This document shows, in pieces, positions 18,734 to 28,459 of a stretch of 64,000 nucleotides of DNA. Location: contig NZ_KE383964.1 of NCBI RefSeq assembly GCF_000422945.1, positions 186,001 to 250,000 of the forward strand. Reading direction: 5' to 3'. Below the pieces are notes generated by a model. That model was not told the DNA's origin. It made no database searches and was given only the letters and a program-made list of their open reading frames with translations. The translations under genes were made by a program, and so were the position numbers. Position 1 is the stretch's first letter, and each line of letters starts with the position of its first letter. This DNA is from Daejeonella oryzae DSM 19973 (GTDB lineage Bacteria > Bacteroidota > Bacteroidia > Sphingobacteriales > Sphingobacteriaceae).

Positions 18734-20305
18734 ATGCGTAAACTAACTTTATTTCTACTCTTTATATTTATTGGGTCGGAGCTCTTTTCTCAAACTGTTA
18801 AAACTCCTGATGAGATCTACGGAGAATTGTTTAGAGACGTACAGATGCAGCAGGTTTTTAGTGATGGTAAATCATTTGTAGATTGTGTTCCGCGGCGTGA
18901 TCCGTCGGCAATTATGGCTGATTATCGGAAAATTAAAGCTAATCCGGCCGTAAAGTTTTCGCTGAAATTGTTTATCGACAGCAATTTTACGCTTCCGGCC
19001 AATCCGGTTAATGCTTATAAATCAGATACCTCCAAAAGTGTAAAATATCATATTGAACATTTGTGGGAATTACTGCAAAGAAAGCCTGATATTGCTATTG
19101 AGGGTAGTTCATTACTTGCTCTGCCAAACCCGTATCTGGTGCCGGGTGGCCGTTTTCGCGAAATATATTATTGGGATTCTTATTTTACAATGCTTGGATT
19201 ACAGGAGAGTAAAGAAATCATGCTTATGGAAAACATGGTTAAAAACTTTGCTTACCTGATTGATACCTACGGCCATATTCCTAACGGCAACCGTTCTTAT
19301 TATGTGAGCCGGTCTCAACCTCCGTTTTTTTCGTTGATGGTGGGTTTGCTTGCTGAATCAAAAGGCGACAGCATCTATCAAACTTATCTGCCTGCTTTGG
19401 AAAAGGAATACGAATATTGGATGAATGCTGATGAAGGGAAATTAAAATCAAATTCGGCCGATCGTTCTGTTGTTGAGCTGAACGGATTTACTATGAACCG
19501 CTATTGGGATGAGTTGGAGATTCCGCGTCAGGAGAGCTATCGCGAAGACAGTTTAACTGCCAGAGAATCCGGCAGAAATGTTCAGGAAATGTATCGTCAT
19601 CTGCGCTCCGGTGCGGCCAGCGGTTGGGATTTTAGCAGTCGCTGGTTTGCTGATTCTAAAGAAATCAAAACTATTCAAACTGCTGACATTATTCCGGTTG
19701 ATCTGGTAAGTCTGTTATATGGACTTGAACAAACGCTTTACACCACCTACTTGAAAAATGCCGACACAAAAAAAGCTGCTATTTTCAAAAGCCGTTTAAA
19801 TAAGCGCATTGAATTTTTAAATACTTACTGCTGGAACAATGAAGATGGATTATATTATGATTACAATTTCAGAACTAAAAAGCAGGTAAAAATTCCAAGT
19901 TTAGCAACCACTTATCCCTTATTTTTTAAAATGGCTTCCGCCGAACAAGCGAAAAAAGTGGCCGGAAATATCAGGTCGAAATTCCTTAAATCTGGTGGAC
20001 TCACTACCACGCTGAACAATACCGGTCAGCAGTGGGATGCGCCTAACGGATGGGCTCCCCTACAATGGATGACCATTCAGGGATTAGAAAATTACCGTCA
20101 GCATGATTTAGCGAAAGATATCGCAGAGCGATGGACAAGCTTGAATATTAAGGTTTTTCATCGTACCGGAAAATTAATGGAAAAATATAATGTGATGGAT
20201 ACTAATCTGGAAGCTGGTGGCGGAGAATATCCGTCTCAGGATGGATTTGGCTGGACGAATGGGGTTTTATTAAAGCTGATGAATAAATATAAACTGCCGG
20301 ATTAA
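18734..20305 (+). CDS. treA: Exported trehalase, GH37
   Basis: This enzyme hydrolyses alpha,alpha-trehalose to two glucose molecules. The 523-residue length and both GH37 signatures fit: PGGRFREIYYWDSY at about residues 136-149 and QWDAPNGWAP near 433-442. They are followed by EKYNVMDTNLEAGGGEYPSQDG, which carries conserved acidic residues of the C-terminal active-site region; broken up here, the key elements are EKY, GGGEYPSQDG and GFGWTNGV. The N-terminus (MRKLTLFLLFIFIGSELFSQ) is a signal peptide, so the enzyme acts in the periplasm, as E. coli TreA does. The gene stands alone after a terminator and precedes an MscS channel gene. With GH15 and OtsAB nearby it forms a trehalose-turnover neighbourhood: outside degradation, inside synthesis. 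Confidence 0.93.
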   Translation: MRKLTLFLLFIFIGSELFSQTVKTPDEIYGELFRDVQMQQVFSDGKSFVDCVPRRDPSAIMADYRKIKANPAVKFSLKLFIDSNFTLPANPVNAYKSDTSKSVKYHIEHLWELLQRKPDIAIEGSSLLALPNPYLVPGGRFREIYYWDSYFTMLGLQESKEIMLMENMVKNFAYLIDTYGHIPNGNRSYYVSRSQPPFFSLMVGLLAESKGDSIYQTYLPALEKEYEYWMNADEGKLKSNSADRSVVELNGFTMNRYWDELEIPRQESYREDSLTARESGRNVQEMYRHLRSGAASGWDFSSRWFADSKEIKTIQTADIIPVDLVSLLYGLEQTLYTTYLKNADTKKAAIFKSRLNKRIEFLNTYCWNNEDGLYYDYNFRTKKQVKIPSLATTYPLFFKMASAEQAKKVAGNIRSKFLKSGGLTTTLNNTGQQWDAPNGWAPLQWMTIQGLENYRQHDLAKDIAERWTSLNIKVFHRTGKLMEKYNVMDTNLEAGGGEYPSQDGFGWTNGVLLKLMNKYKLPD

Positions 20306-20479
20306 TTATTTGGTTAAGCTTTCTGCCTAGAAAGATTTAATAAATAATTCATACAACTATCGGATTATTTGCAGTTGTTGTGATTACTGGTATTTATCGT
20401 AATTTTTACGATATGCCAGGTTTTGCAATCTTTTATACCTTTTATTAAACCAGTCCAGGCTTTTAAGCGTTAAAATTCT

Positions 20480-21561
20480 ATGATAAGCCAGATTAATGAA
20501 TTTGTAAATAATTTACCCGACCTTTTTTTTAACATTTTAATAGCATTCCTTGCGGTTCTTACCGGGCTGGTTCTGAAATTTTTTCTTCGCCAGATATTTA
20601 ATTATTACGCCCGTATTTCAGATAATTTCCTCATTAAAATTATTATAAAAAGATTGCGCAGGCCGATGAGTTTTTTTCTGCCTTTGCTCATGCTCAATTT
20701 AGCCTTACCTCTTATGAGGATGGAGGAAAGATATTATGCTCCGGTCAGTAAATCAGTTGAAATTCTTTTTACAATTTTCTTTGCCATAGTAGTTATCCAG
20801 GTTATTGGAATTCTGGAAGATTACTTTTATCACCGTTATGATTTTCATAAGGATGATAATTTAAAAGAGCGAAAAATCAGGACTCAGCTACAGTTTGTTC
20901 GGAAAGTACTCATCTCACTGGTTGTATTAATTACTGCGGGAATTATCCTGTTAAGTTTCGAAAGCCTGCGCAAAATAGGAGCGGGTATGCTTACAGGTGT
21001 GGGTATCGGTGGAATTATAATTGGTTTGGCCGCTCAAAAATCATTGGGAAATCTTCTGGCAGGATTTCAGATTGCTTTTACACAACCCATCCGGATTGAT
21101 GACGTTTTGGTAGTGGAGGGAGAATGGGGTAAAGTGGAGGATATTACTTTGACCTATGTGGTATTAAATATTTGGGATCAGCGTCGCCTGATCTTACCTA
21201 TTAATTATTTTATAGAAAAACCTTTTCAAAACTGGACACGCATATCATCAGAGCTTATCGGCACTGTATTTTTATATTTGGATTATACAGCGCCTGTAGA
21301 AAAGATCAGGACAGAATTAAGTCGTTTGCTCGATTTAATCCGCTGTGGGATAAGCGGGTAATGGCCCTTCAGGTCACTGAAACAAGGGAGAATAGCATCG
21401 AAATAAGGGCTTTGGTGAGCGGAAGAAATTCATCCGAAGTATTTGATTTGCGTTGTGAGATTAGGGAAGGTCTGATTGATTTTATTCAGAAAAATCATCC
21501 GGAATGCCTGCCTAAAACCCGGGCAGAAATCGGGCCTGAACCTTCAAAAAATCTATCGTAA
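20480..21561 (+). pseudogene. MscS-type mechanosensitive channel, interrupted by a frameshift
   Basis: This would encode a small-conductance mechanosensitive channel that releases solutes on hypo-osmotic shock. The first frame (20480-21361) has several N-terminal membrane spans, then the pore helix GVGIGGIIIGLAAQKSLGN and the beta-domain segment DDVLVVEGEWGKVEDITLTY. It then runs into an out-of-frame tail (LIRCGISG) and stops at 21361. The missing C-terminal domain continues in the +1-shifted frame: NPLWDKRVMALQVTET... on to 21561. Alignment of the two frames needs one extra base near 21335-21337, within the string TTTAA. The TAA stop overlaps the ATG of the distal frame (TAATG), so coupled translation of two pieces is formally possible, but a one-base deletion or sequencing error explains it better. 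Its trehalase and OtsAB neighbours suggest an osmotic role. Confidence 0.85.
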
Positions 21562-21672
21562 GATTTTGTTGGATTAATTGTTGCTGAATTGAAGGATTCA
21601 ATTTAATTTTTTATCTAATCATTTAATCTGTTTAAGTACAGGTTGGATATGATTTTAAATACAATAGTAAAC

Positions 21673-23454
21673 ATGGAAAGACACATTTATCAAACAGGAA
21701 TTATAGGTAACTGCGCATTTCTGGCGCATGTTCATAAAAATACAAATATAGAATGGCTATGCTGGCCGCGTTTCGATAGCTCATTTGTTTTCGGCGGACT
21801 GCTTGATCAGGATAAAGGTGGTTCGTTTACTGTTTTGCCCGAGGGAGAATATACTTCAAGTCAATTTTATCTGGAAAATACGAATGTGTTGTGTACAGAT
21901 ATTATTAGCTCTGAGGGTAGTTACCGGATTACCGATTTTGCTCCTCGTTTTAATCAGTATGATCGTTTTTATAAACCTTTAATGCTGATCAGGAAGATTG
22001 AAGTGCTCGAGGGTAATCCAAGAGTGCGGATTAAATGCAATCCGGTTTATAATTACGGTAAACAAAAACTAAGCCCACATCGCGGTAGCAGTCACATAGA
22101 ATACCGGGGAGCAGATGAAAATATCCGGCTGACCACAAATATTCCTATAAATTATGTATTGGATGAGCAGCTAACAGTACTTAATGAACCAAAATACCTG
22201 GTTCTTACTTATGGCGTTCCTCTGGAAGCGCCTTTGGTGAGTACAGCTGAGCAGTTTTTGCGAGAAACTATATCGTACTGGCGCATCTGGATTAAGCATT
22301 CATCCATTGCTGCTTTTTTTCAACCGAATGTGATCCGGTCTGCGCTGGCACTTAAAATTCACCAGTATGAAGATACCGGTGCTATCATAGCGGCAAGTAC
22401 CACCAGCCTTTCTGAATTTCCGGGAAGCGGAAGAAATTGGGATTACCGATATTGTTGGTTGCGTGATACTTTTTACGTACTTACCTCATTAAATCATATC
22501 GGCCATTTTGAAGAAATGGAACGTTATTTTAATTATGTTACTGACATTTCTGTTTCTGAAGATTTCAGGTATCAGCCATTGTACGGAATTACGGGTGAAA
22601 AAAAATTATATGAAACCACCCTCGATCATTTGGATGGGTATATGGGAAATAAGCCGGTTCGTATTGGGAATCAGGCATATGAACACATACAAAACGACAT
22701 TTATGGGCAGGTTTTAATTTCGCTGCTTCCTTTATATACCGATCATCGTTTTGTTTTTTCGGAGCGTAAAGATTCTGCCAGATGGATTGGTTATTTATTG
22801 TCAAAAGTAGAACGTACCATTGATGAAAAAGACGCAGGGATTTGGGAATTCAGAAATATTGCCAATACACACTGCTACAGTAATTTATTTCAGTGGGCAG
22901 GTTGCTCTGCCGCCGAAAAAATGGCTGAAGCAATAGGCGACGAAGCCCTGATGCAAAAAGCTGCCGATCTGAAAACAAGAGCCGCCAAACATATCGAAGA
23001 TTGTTATGATCCGGTTAGAAAAGTTTATACTCATGCTGTAGGAAGTCCTCATCTGGATGCCAGTACGCTGCAATTAATTATGATGAATTATCTCGATCCG
23101 CAGTCCGATCGTGCTAAAGATCATTTAATCGCTTTAGAAAAGGAACTTAAAACTCCTGCCGGATTATTTTACCGTTATCTCCATTCAGATGATTTCGGGA
23201 AACCAAAAACAACTTTTCTAATCTGTTCTTTCTGGTATGTTGAAGCACTGGCCTGCATTGGTCGTCTTGATGACGCCATTCGTGAATTTGAAAGCCTCAT
23301 GCAATATTCCAATCATTTATTGCTTTTCAGCGAGGATGTGGATGAAGAAACAGGTAGTCAGTGGGGTAATTTTCCGCAGGCATACAGTCATGTCGGCTTA
23401 ATGAATGCCGCTTACAGAATTGCAATTAAACTGGACCGACCTAATTTTTTGTAA
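21673..23454 (+). CDS. Glycoside hydrolase family 15 (glucoamylase/trehalase-like)
   Basis: This is a cytosolic inverting alpha-glucosidase of family GH15. After an N-terminal beta-domain that begins YQTGIIGNCAFLAHV and IEWLCWPRFDSSFVFG, the (alpha/alpha)6 barrel shows GSGRNWDYRYCWLRD, the general-acid region AGIWEFRN and the general-base region GSQWGNFPQAYSH. No signal peptide is present. I place the start at the ATG at 21673, giving 593 residues: MERHIYQTG matches where the family's conserved N-terminus begins, while the in-frame TTG at 21643 and ATG at 21649 add an unconserved leader. Members beside trehalose-phosphate synthase genes are often trehalases, so both trehalose and malto-oligosaccharides are candidate substrates. 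It converges on otsAB, with a shared terminator between them. Confidence 0.9.
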   Translation: MERHIYQTGIIGNCAFLAHVHKNTNIEWLCWPRFDSSFVFGGLLDQDKGGSFTVLPEGEYTSSQFYLENTNVLCTDIISSEGSYRITDFAPRFNQYDRFYKPLMLIRKIEVLEGNPRVRIKCNPVYNYGKQKLSPHRGSSHIEYRGADENIRLTTNIPINYVLDEQLTVLNEPKYLVLTYGVPLEAPLVSTAEQFLRETISYWRIWIKHSSIAAFFQPNVIRSALALKIHQYEDTGAIIAASTTSLSEFPGSGRNWDYRYCWLRDTFYVLTSLNHIGHFEEMERYFNYVTDISVSEDFRYQPLYGITGEKKLYETTLDHLDGYMGNKPVRIGNQAYEHIQNDIYGQVLISLLPLYTDHRFVFSERKDSARWIGYLLSKVERTIDEKDAGIWEFRNIANTHCYSNLFQWAGCSAAEKMAEAIGDEALMQKAADLKTRAAKHIEDCYDPVRKVYTHAVGSPHLDASTLQLIMMNYLDPQSDRAKDHLIALEKELKTPAGLFYRYLHSDDFGKPKTTFLICSFWYVEALACIGRLDDAIREFESLMQYSNHLLLFSEDVDEETGSQWGNFPQAYSHVGLMNAAYRIAIKLDRPNFL

Positions 23455-23461
23455 TTACCAT

Positions 23462-23490
23462 AAAGCCCGGATTTAGATTTCCGGGCTTTG
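23462..23490. terminator. Bidirectional terminator between GH15 and otsAB
   Basis: A 10-bp perfect stem (23462-23471 with 23480-23489) and an 8-nt loop sit between the convergent genes. The AAAGCCCGGA arm provides A/T flanks for both directions, followed by TTGTTTT on the plus strand. Confidence 0.8.
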
Positions 23491-23499
23491 TTTTGATAC

Positions 23500-25686
23500 T
23501 TATTTTGTGCTTCCTGAAAGTTTGGTAAGGAAACTTCTTACTTCTTCGGGATTACGCACATAAAACCGGGCAGTAGAAACCGTGCTTCCAACCTTTACGG
23601 TATAAGCCGCTTCCGGCAGGGATTTAAAAATATCTTCATCTGTATGATCATCGCCAACGGCAAATACAAAATCATAATCCTCAAGATATAAACGGGACAA
23701 GGCCGCTTTGCCCTTATTTACTTCTATATTTTTGATTTCAATAACCTTGTTTCCGGGTAATAATTGCAGTCCACGGTCTTTAGTAAGATAAACGAGGTTG
23801 TTAATCAGTTCGTTTGCTCTTAATTCGCCCAGTCCTTTCTGCGCCTTGCGGTAATGCCATACCAGCGAAAAGCTTTTTTCTTCAATAAATGAACCGGGTG
23901 TACGATCTACATAGGTATGGAGAATGGGCAGAATATCAGCCTTCCAAAGATCATTCAATCCGCGTATGCTTTTCCATTGCTGATTTTTTGATTTTTGCCA
24001 TGCTCCGTGTTCAGATATCATATGAACATTGGTATGTCCAAACCATTCGTCTAATTTTTGGTGATCCCGGCCGCTTATTAAAACTACTTCATTCTTTTCG
24101 TCGGCTGTTAAACTTTCTATTAACTGATACAATTTCTCGTCAGGACTTGCCTGGTTGATATTGGTTTGAAAACCCACCAAAGTGCCGTCATAATCTAAAA
24201 ACAGAATACGTTTCTTAGCTTCATCATATCTTATCTTAATCTTGTCAGCAACTTGCTGATCCACGTGCCTCGACTTCATAGTCATTTGCATCTGCTTCAC
24301 TTCTTTCAGTTTTTCCATATAGATTTTAACCCAATGGTACACGTTAAATTTAGAAACAAGTTCACGCATTTGCGCCATTCGGTGTTTTTGCTCTGATTCG
24401 GGCATGCTTAACGCTTTAACAATCGCTCTTGTTATATCGCCGATATTGTTGGGATTTACAATAATCGCGTCAAGCAATTCTTTGGAAGCGCCCGCCATTT
24501 CACTTAAAATCAGTACGCCGTTATTTTGTACACGGCTGGCTACATATTCTTTACTTACCAGATTCATGCCGTCACGCATGGGCGTTACCAAACCGATATG
24601 GGCCATGGAGTAAAGAGCCGAAATTGTTTCTACAGCAAATGAGCGATAGAAATACAGGATAGGAGTCCAGTCCATTGTACGGTACAATGAATTTATATTT
24701 CCAACGCGTTTATCAATTTCATCCCGAAGCTTTTTGTACTGGGGAACTGTATCCCGCGAAGGAACAACAATCATATAGATTACAATTTTCCCGATATATT
24801 CCGGGTGCAGTTCCAGCAGGAGCTCAATTGCCTGAAGGCGCTGCAAAATCCCCTTGCTGTAATCCAGGCGATCGACAGAAAGTATCACCTTATAATCTTT
24901 AAAATTTTCCTTTAAAAGATCAATCTGTTCTTGTACTTCAGGAGTTTTAGTTAAACCAGCAAATTTCTGATTATCAATGCCCAATGGAAAAGCCTCTGCA
25001 ACAATTTGGCGGTCATTTATGCTGATGATATTTGAATGCGAATTAACCGGAAGTATTCGGGTAGCCGCATTTAAAAAATGTTGTACATCATCATAGGTAT
25101 GAAATCCCACCAAATCGGCCCCGGCCATTCCTTCTAAAAGTTCTGTACGCCAGGGAATGAGCCTGAACATTTCATAAGAAGGAAAAGGAATATGCAGGAA
25201 AAACCCGATGGTCAGGTCGGCTTGCTCTGCCCGGATCATTCCCGGCAGCAGCAGAAGCTGATAATCATGTATCCAAATGGTATCTCCGGGTTCAGCAACG
25301 CTGAGCACCGCCTCTTTAAATTTATTGTTTACCTGCTGATAAAAATCCCAGTTTGATTGCTGGTAAGTAGTGAAGATGGAGGCATAATAATGAAAAATAG
25401 GCCATAGAATTTCATTGGAAAATCCTTCATAATATTCTTTAATTTCTTCCTGGTCTAAAAAAACCGGTAATAATCTTAGGGGCTTAAGCTCATCAATAAC
25501 CTCTTTTTGTTGCGCAGGATCTGTTACCTCAAGACCGGGCCAACCAATCCATAAGTTATCTCCTTCCTGATAAATTGATCCGAGACCGGTAGCTAATCCT
25601 CCTTCGCTGGGAGTGTAAGAATATTTGTCATTTTCCTGAATAATTTTAACAGGAAGCCTGTTTGAAACGATAATTGTTTTACCCAT
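23500..25686 (-). CDS. otsAB: Bifunctional trehalose-6-phosphate synthase/phosphatase (OtsA-OtsB fusion)
   Basis: This 728-residue fusion makes trehalose from a nucleotide-glucose and glucose-6-phosphate. Residues 1 to about 470 are a GT20 synthase, with the start MGKTIIVSNRLPV, the GGLATGLGSIY loop, WIGWPG, WIHDYQLLLLPGM, FFLHIPFPSYEMFR and VDRLDYSKGI. Residues from about 490 to the end are a HAD-type phosphatase, with the catalytic DYDGT motif (LFLDYDGTLVGF), a VVLISGRD segment and the Mg-binding GDDHTDEDIF. All key residues look intact. Fusion of the two activities in one chain is common in Bacteroidota and eukaryotes, whereas E. coli has separate OtsA and OtsB. The gene converges on GH15 and diverges from the sugar-transporter operon. 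A role in osmoprotection is inferred from the pathway and the nearby MscS gene. Confidence 0.95.
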   Translation of the reverse strand: MGKTIIVSNRLPVKIIQENDKYSYTPSEGGLATGLGSIYQEGDNLWIGWPGLEVTDPAQQKEVIDELKPLRLLPVFLDQEEIKEYYEGFSNEILWPIFHYYASIFTTYQQSNWDFYQQVNNKFKEAVLSVAEPGDTIWIHDYQLLLLPGMIRAEQADLTIGFFLHIPFPSYEMFRLIPWRTELLEGMAGADLVGFHTYDDVQHFLNAATRILPVNSHSNIISINDRQIVAEAFPLGIDNQKFAGLTKTPEVQEQIDLLKENFKDYKVILSVDRLDYSKGILQRLQAIELLLELHPEYIGKIVIYMIVVPSRDTVPQYKKLRDEIDKRVGNINSLYRTMDWTPILYFYRSFAVETISALYSMAHIGLVTPMRDGMNLVSKEYVASRVQNNGVLILSEMAGASKELLDAIIVNPNNIGDITRAIVKALSMPESEQKHRMAQMRELVSKFNVYHWVKIYMEKLKEVKQMQMTMKSRHVDQQVADKIKIRYDEAKKRILFLDYDGTLVGFQTNINQASPDEKLYQLIESLTADEKNEVVLISGRDHQKLDEWFGHTNVHMISEHGAWQKSKNQQWKSIRGLNDLWKADILPILHTYVDRTPGSFIEEKSFSLVWHYRKAQKGLGELRANELINNLVYLTKDRGLQLLPGNKVIEIKNIEVNKGKAALSRLYLEDYDFVFAVGDDHTDEDIFKSLPEAAYTVKVGSTVSTARFYVRNPEEVRSFLTKLSGSTK

Positions 25687-25899
25687 AATTTTTAATTTTT
25701 GATTGCTTGGGATAGCAGTTCAGTTCATAATAACAAAAAAATAGCAAAATTGATAGATTTAAGAGTGTTTTTTTAATTATTGGATTCTTTACAATCCATT
25801 TTTTATGGATTAAATAGCTGTAAAACACTACCGTTTCCTTCATTAATTTTTCCTAAATTTCTTTTCAGAAATGTTCTTAAGTTCTATCAATCAGTGCCT

Positions 25900-27258
25900 A
25901 TGATTTATAAAAAGCCTACTCTAAAATTCTGGCAAATTTTAAATATGAATTTTGGATTCTTTGGGATCCAGTACAGTTTTGGACTTCAGCAAACCAATAT
26001 GAGTCCCATATACTCCTATCTGGGAGCCGATGAAGCAACACTTCCTTTTTTGTGGCTGGCAGGACCCATGACAGGTTTAATTGTCCAGCCTATTATTGGC
26101 GCAATGAGTGATAGTACATTGAGTCCTTATGGCAGACGAAGACCCTATTTTCTGGTTGGAGCTATAATTTGCAGTTTATGTTTGTTTGCAATGCCTTTCA
26201 GCAGTTCCATTTGGATGGCAGCTAGCTTATTATGGATACTGGATGCAGCTAATAATATTACGATGGAGCCTTACAGAGCATTTGTAAGTGATAAGCTTCC
26301 TCCCAAACAACACTCGCTGGGATTTTTAACCCAAAGTTTCTTTACCGGACTCGGCATTACGCTGGCAAATTTTACTCCTGCAATTGTAGTCTCTTTAGGA
26401 TTGATAAGTATCAATGCCCGCAGCAGTAATAACATTACTTATACTACCTACGCAGCATTTATTATTGGATCAGTGGCGTCTATTGTTGCTATTGTTTATT
26501 CTCTCATCACTACCAAAGAAAATCCTTTAACACCCCAGGAAATCGCAGAAATTAAACGTAAGCCTAAAGGTATGTTAAACGTTTTCAAAGAAATTGTCGA
26601 GGCTATTAAAGATATGCCCCCAACCATGAAACAGCTGGCAATAGTATATCTTTTTAACTGGTATGCCATGTTCTGCTATTGGCAATACATTACTCTTTGC
26701 CTGGCAAAAACTATTTTTAATACCGCCGACCATAATTCAATAGAATTTAGCAATGCTCAAATATTAACCGGAAAAGTGAACGGAACTTACAATATTGTAA
26801 CATTTTGTGTTGCTTTTATCCTGGCATATTTTGCACGGAAAGTGGGTGCTAAAAGTGTTCACTTCGGAAGTTTATTATTAGCAGGTATCGGCCTGATCAG
26901 TATTCCCTTTATCAAAAACGAGTATTTTCTGCTTTTGCCGATGATTGGTTTTGGTATAGGATGGGCAAGCATGATGGGAACACCTTATGTCATGCTTGCC
27001 GGCAGTATTCCTCCACACAGAACCGGGGTTTACATGGGAATTTTAAATATGTTTATTGTACTTCCCATGCTTCTGCAAACTTTAACTTTTAGTTTTATCT
27101 ACAAACACCTGTTAAACTCAAATGCAGAAAATGCCATATACTTTGCCGGTGTTTTAATTATTATCGCTGCAATTGCGGTATTATTTATTAGGCTTAAAAA
27201 GACACAGTTTGACGGGATTGATGAAGCTGTTGAAGAATATGACAGATTAAAAGATTAA
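25900..27258 (+). CDS. MFS sugar transporter, SLC45/sucrose-maltose symporter-like
   Basis: This is an inner-membrane 12-helix transporter for a disaccharide, probably a proton symporter. Recognisable features are NMNFGFFGIQYSFGLQQTNMSPIY in helix 1 (key part GIQYSFGLQ), GPMTGLIVQPIIGAMSD with the family's SPYGRRRPYF loop after helix 2, and LDAANNITMEPYRAFVSD in the helix 4-5 region. The RRRPYF loop and EPYRAFV motif are typical of the glycoside/SLC45 sucrose-transporter group. I start it at ATG 25900, giving 452 residues; the upstream in-frame TTG at 25780 would add 40 unconserved residues. A GH100-like glycosidase gene follows after 3 bp and a PfkB kinase after that, which strongly suggests uptake of a sugar that is split and phosphorylated inside, sucrose being the simplest case. 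Confidence 0.85.
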   Translation: MIYKKPTLKFWQILNMNFGFFGIQYSFGLQQTNMSPIYSYLGADEATLPFLWLAGPMTGLIVQPIIGAMSDSTLSPYGRRRPYFLVGAIICSLCLFAMPFSSSIWMAASLLWILDAANNITMEPYRAFVSDKLPPKQHSLGFLTQSFFTGLGITLANFTPAIVVSLGLISINARSSNNITYTTYAAFIIGSVASIVAIVYSLITTKENPLTPQEIAEIKRKPKGMLNVFKEIVEAIKDMPPTMKQLAIVYLFNWYAMFCYWQYITLCLAKTIFNTADHNSIEFSNAQILTGKVNGTYNIVTFCVAFILAYFARKVGAKSVHFGSLLLAGIGLISIPFIKNEYFLLLPMIGFGIGWASMMGTPYVMLAGSIPPHRTGVYMGILNMFIVLPMLLQTLTFSFIYKHLLNSNAENAIYFAGVLIIIAAIAVLFIRLKKTQFDGIDEAVEEYDRLKD

Positions 27259-27261
27259 ACG

Positions 27262-28458
27262 ATGACCAGTCCAGAACAAACGGAAGCTTATTTAAAGAGC
27301 ATTGAGCTCCTCAAATCATCGTCAACACCTTTTGGTTTTGTTGCCAGTATTAATGAAATAAGCAATTACACCCGGGTATGGACCAGGGATGCAACAATAA
27401 CCGGCTTGGCATCTTTATTATCCGGCGATAAGCAGTTGACAGAGACTTTTAAAAATGTCATTAAAACCATTTTTGATCATCAGCATCAGGTTGGATTTAT
27501 GCCTTCGAATGTTGATCCGGCAAACGGAAAAGTTAGCTATGGCGGAACTGTGGGCCGTACAGACAATGTTTGCTGGGCACCCGTAGGGCTATTATCCTAT
27601 ACACTATTTACAGGTGATTATTCGCTAAGTACCCAGTACAGAGTTGAGGTAGACAAATGTTTTGCGTTATTAAATGCCTGGGAATATAATGGAAAAGGCT
27701 TGGTTTATGTGCCTCAAAGCGGCGATTGGGCTGACGAATACATGCAGCATGGCTACATTTTATATAACCAGTTGTTAAGAATTTGGGCGCTGGAACTGGC
27801 CGGTAAGGTTTATCACGATTCAAGATACCTGGAAAAGGCAGATGAGATCAGGTTAATTGTAGAACTTAATTATTGGAAGAATACGGAGAACACCATGAAC
27901 TATGCACCCAATATGATTCATCAGTCGAAAGATATATCCGATGAGTTTTGGGTTATGGGATTTAATCCATCACGCATTTATCCGCAGTTTGATCTTCAGG
28001 CAAACAGCCTGGCTCTATTACTGAACATAGGCAATACGGAGCAAAAAGATAAGTTGCTTAATTACATCATTACATTTATTGATCGACAGCAAAATCTTCT
28101 TCCTTCGTTTTATCCTTCACTCAAAGAAGGCGATATTTTATATGAAGATTTAAGACATAATTATGCTTACGAATTCCGGAATTTTCCGGATGAATTTCAT
28201 AATGGAGGATTATGGCAGGTTTGGAATGGATTTTTATCCGCAGCCTTGGTATCATCCGGTAAGGTTGATCAGGCAGAAAAAGTTCTGGAATATATAAAAC
28301 AGGCTAATTTAAAGAACACAGATGCAAAGTCTTGGGGTTTTTACGAAAACTGCAATGGCTCAACATTTGAACCTATTGGCGTTCAATATTGTACCTGGAG
28401 CGCAAGCGGACAAATTATTGCCAGTGAATATATAAATGGTAAAAAGCTTATAATTTAA
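27262..28458 (+). CDS. Cytosolic six-hairpin glycosidase, GH100 invertase-like
   Basis: This 398-residue (alpha/alpha)6-barrel protein lacks a signal peptide. Motifs include RVWTRDATITGLASLLSG near the N-terminus, GRTDNVCWAPVG, GDWADEYMQHGYILYNQLL (with the likely catalytic Asp in GDWADE) and NGSTFEPIGVQYCTWSASGQ near the end. These patterns fit GH100 neutral/alkaline invertases and the related amylo-alpha-1,6-glucosidase-like proteins; the family name should be checked by profile search. It is somewhat shorter than plant GH100 enzymes. Its place between an SLC45-like transporter (3 bp upstream) and a fructokinase-like gene (1 bp downstream) supports cleavage of imported sucrose or a similar fructoside to hexoses. 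An alternative is debranching or alpha-glucosidase activity on maltodextrin. Confidence 0.65.
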   Translation: MTSPEQTEAYLKSIELLKSSSTPFGFVASINEISNYTRVWTRDATITGLASLLSGDKQLTETFKNVIKTIFDHQHQVGFMPSNVDPANGKVSYGGTVGRTDNVCWAPVGLLSYTLFTGDYSLSTQYRVEVDKCFALLNAWEYNGKGLVYVPQSGDWADEYMQHGYILYNQLLRIWALELAGKVYHDSRYLEKADEIRLIVELNYWKNTENTMNYAPNMIHQSKDISDEFWVMGFNPSRIYPQFDLQANSLALLLNIGNTEQKDKLLNYIITFIDRQQNLLPSFYPSLKEGDILYEDLRHNYAYEFRNFPDEFHNGGLWQVWNGFLSAALVSSGKVDQAEKVLEYIKQANLKNTDAKSWGFYENCNGSTFEPIGVQYCTWSASGQIIASEYINGKKLII

Positions 28459-28459
28459 T

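Noticed and set aside
21361-21561. Separate 66-codon gene after the MscS frame
   Set aside because: Its sequence, extended upstream as NPLWDKRV, is the missing C-terminal end of the channel, so it is treated as a frameshifted part of one gene.
21643-21672. Upstream TTG/ATG starts for GH15
   Set aside because: The added residues are not part of the conserved N-terminus, which begins at MERHIYQTG.
25780-25899. TTG start giving a 40-residue leader to the sugar transporter
   Set aside because: The leader is unconserved-looking and would displace the first transmembrane helix; ATG at 25900 gives a standard MFS N-terminus.
27262-28458. Glycogen debranching enzyme (amylo-1,6-glucosidase)
   Set aside because: Motifs GDWADEY and RVWTRDA with the transporter/kinase context fit GH100-like invertase better, though it remains the main alternative.
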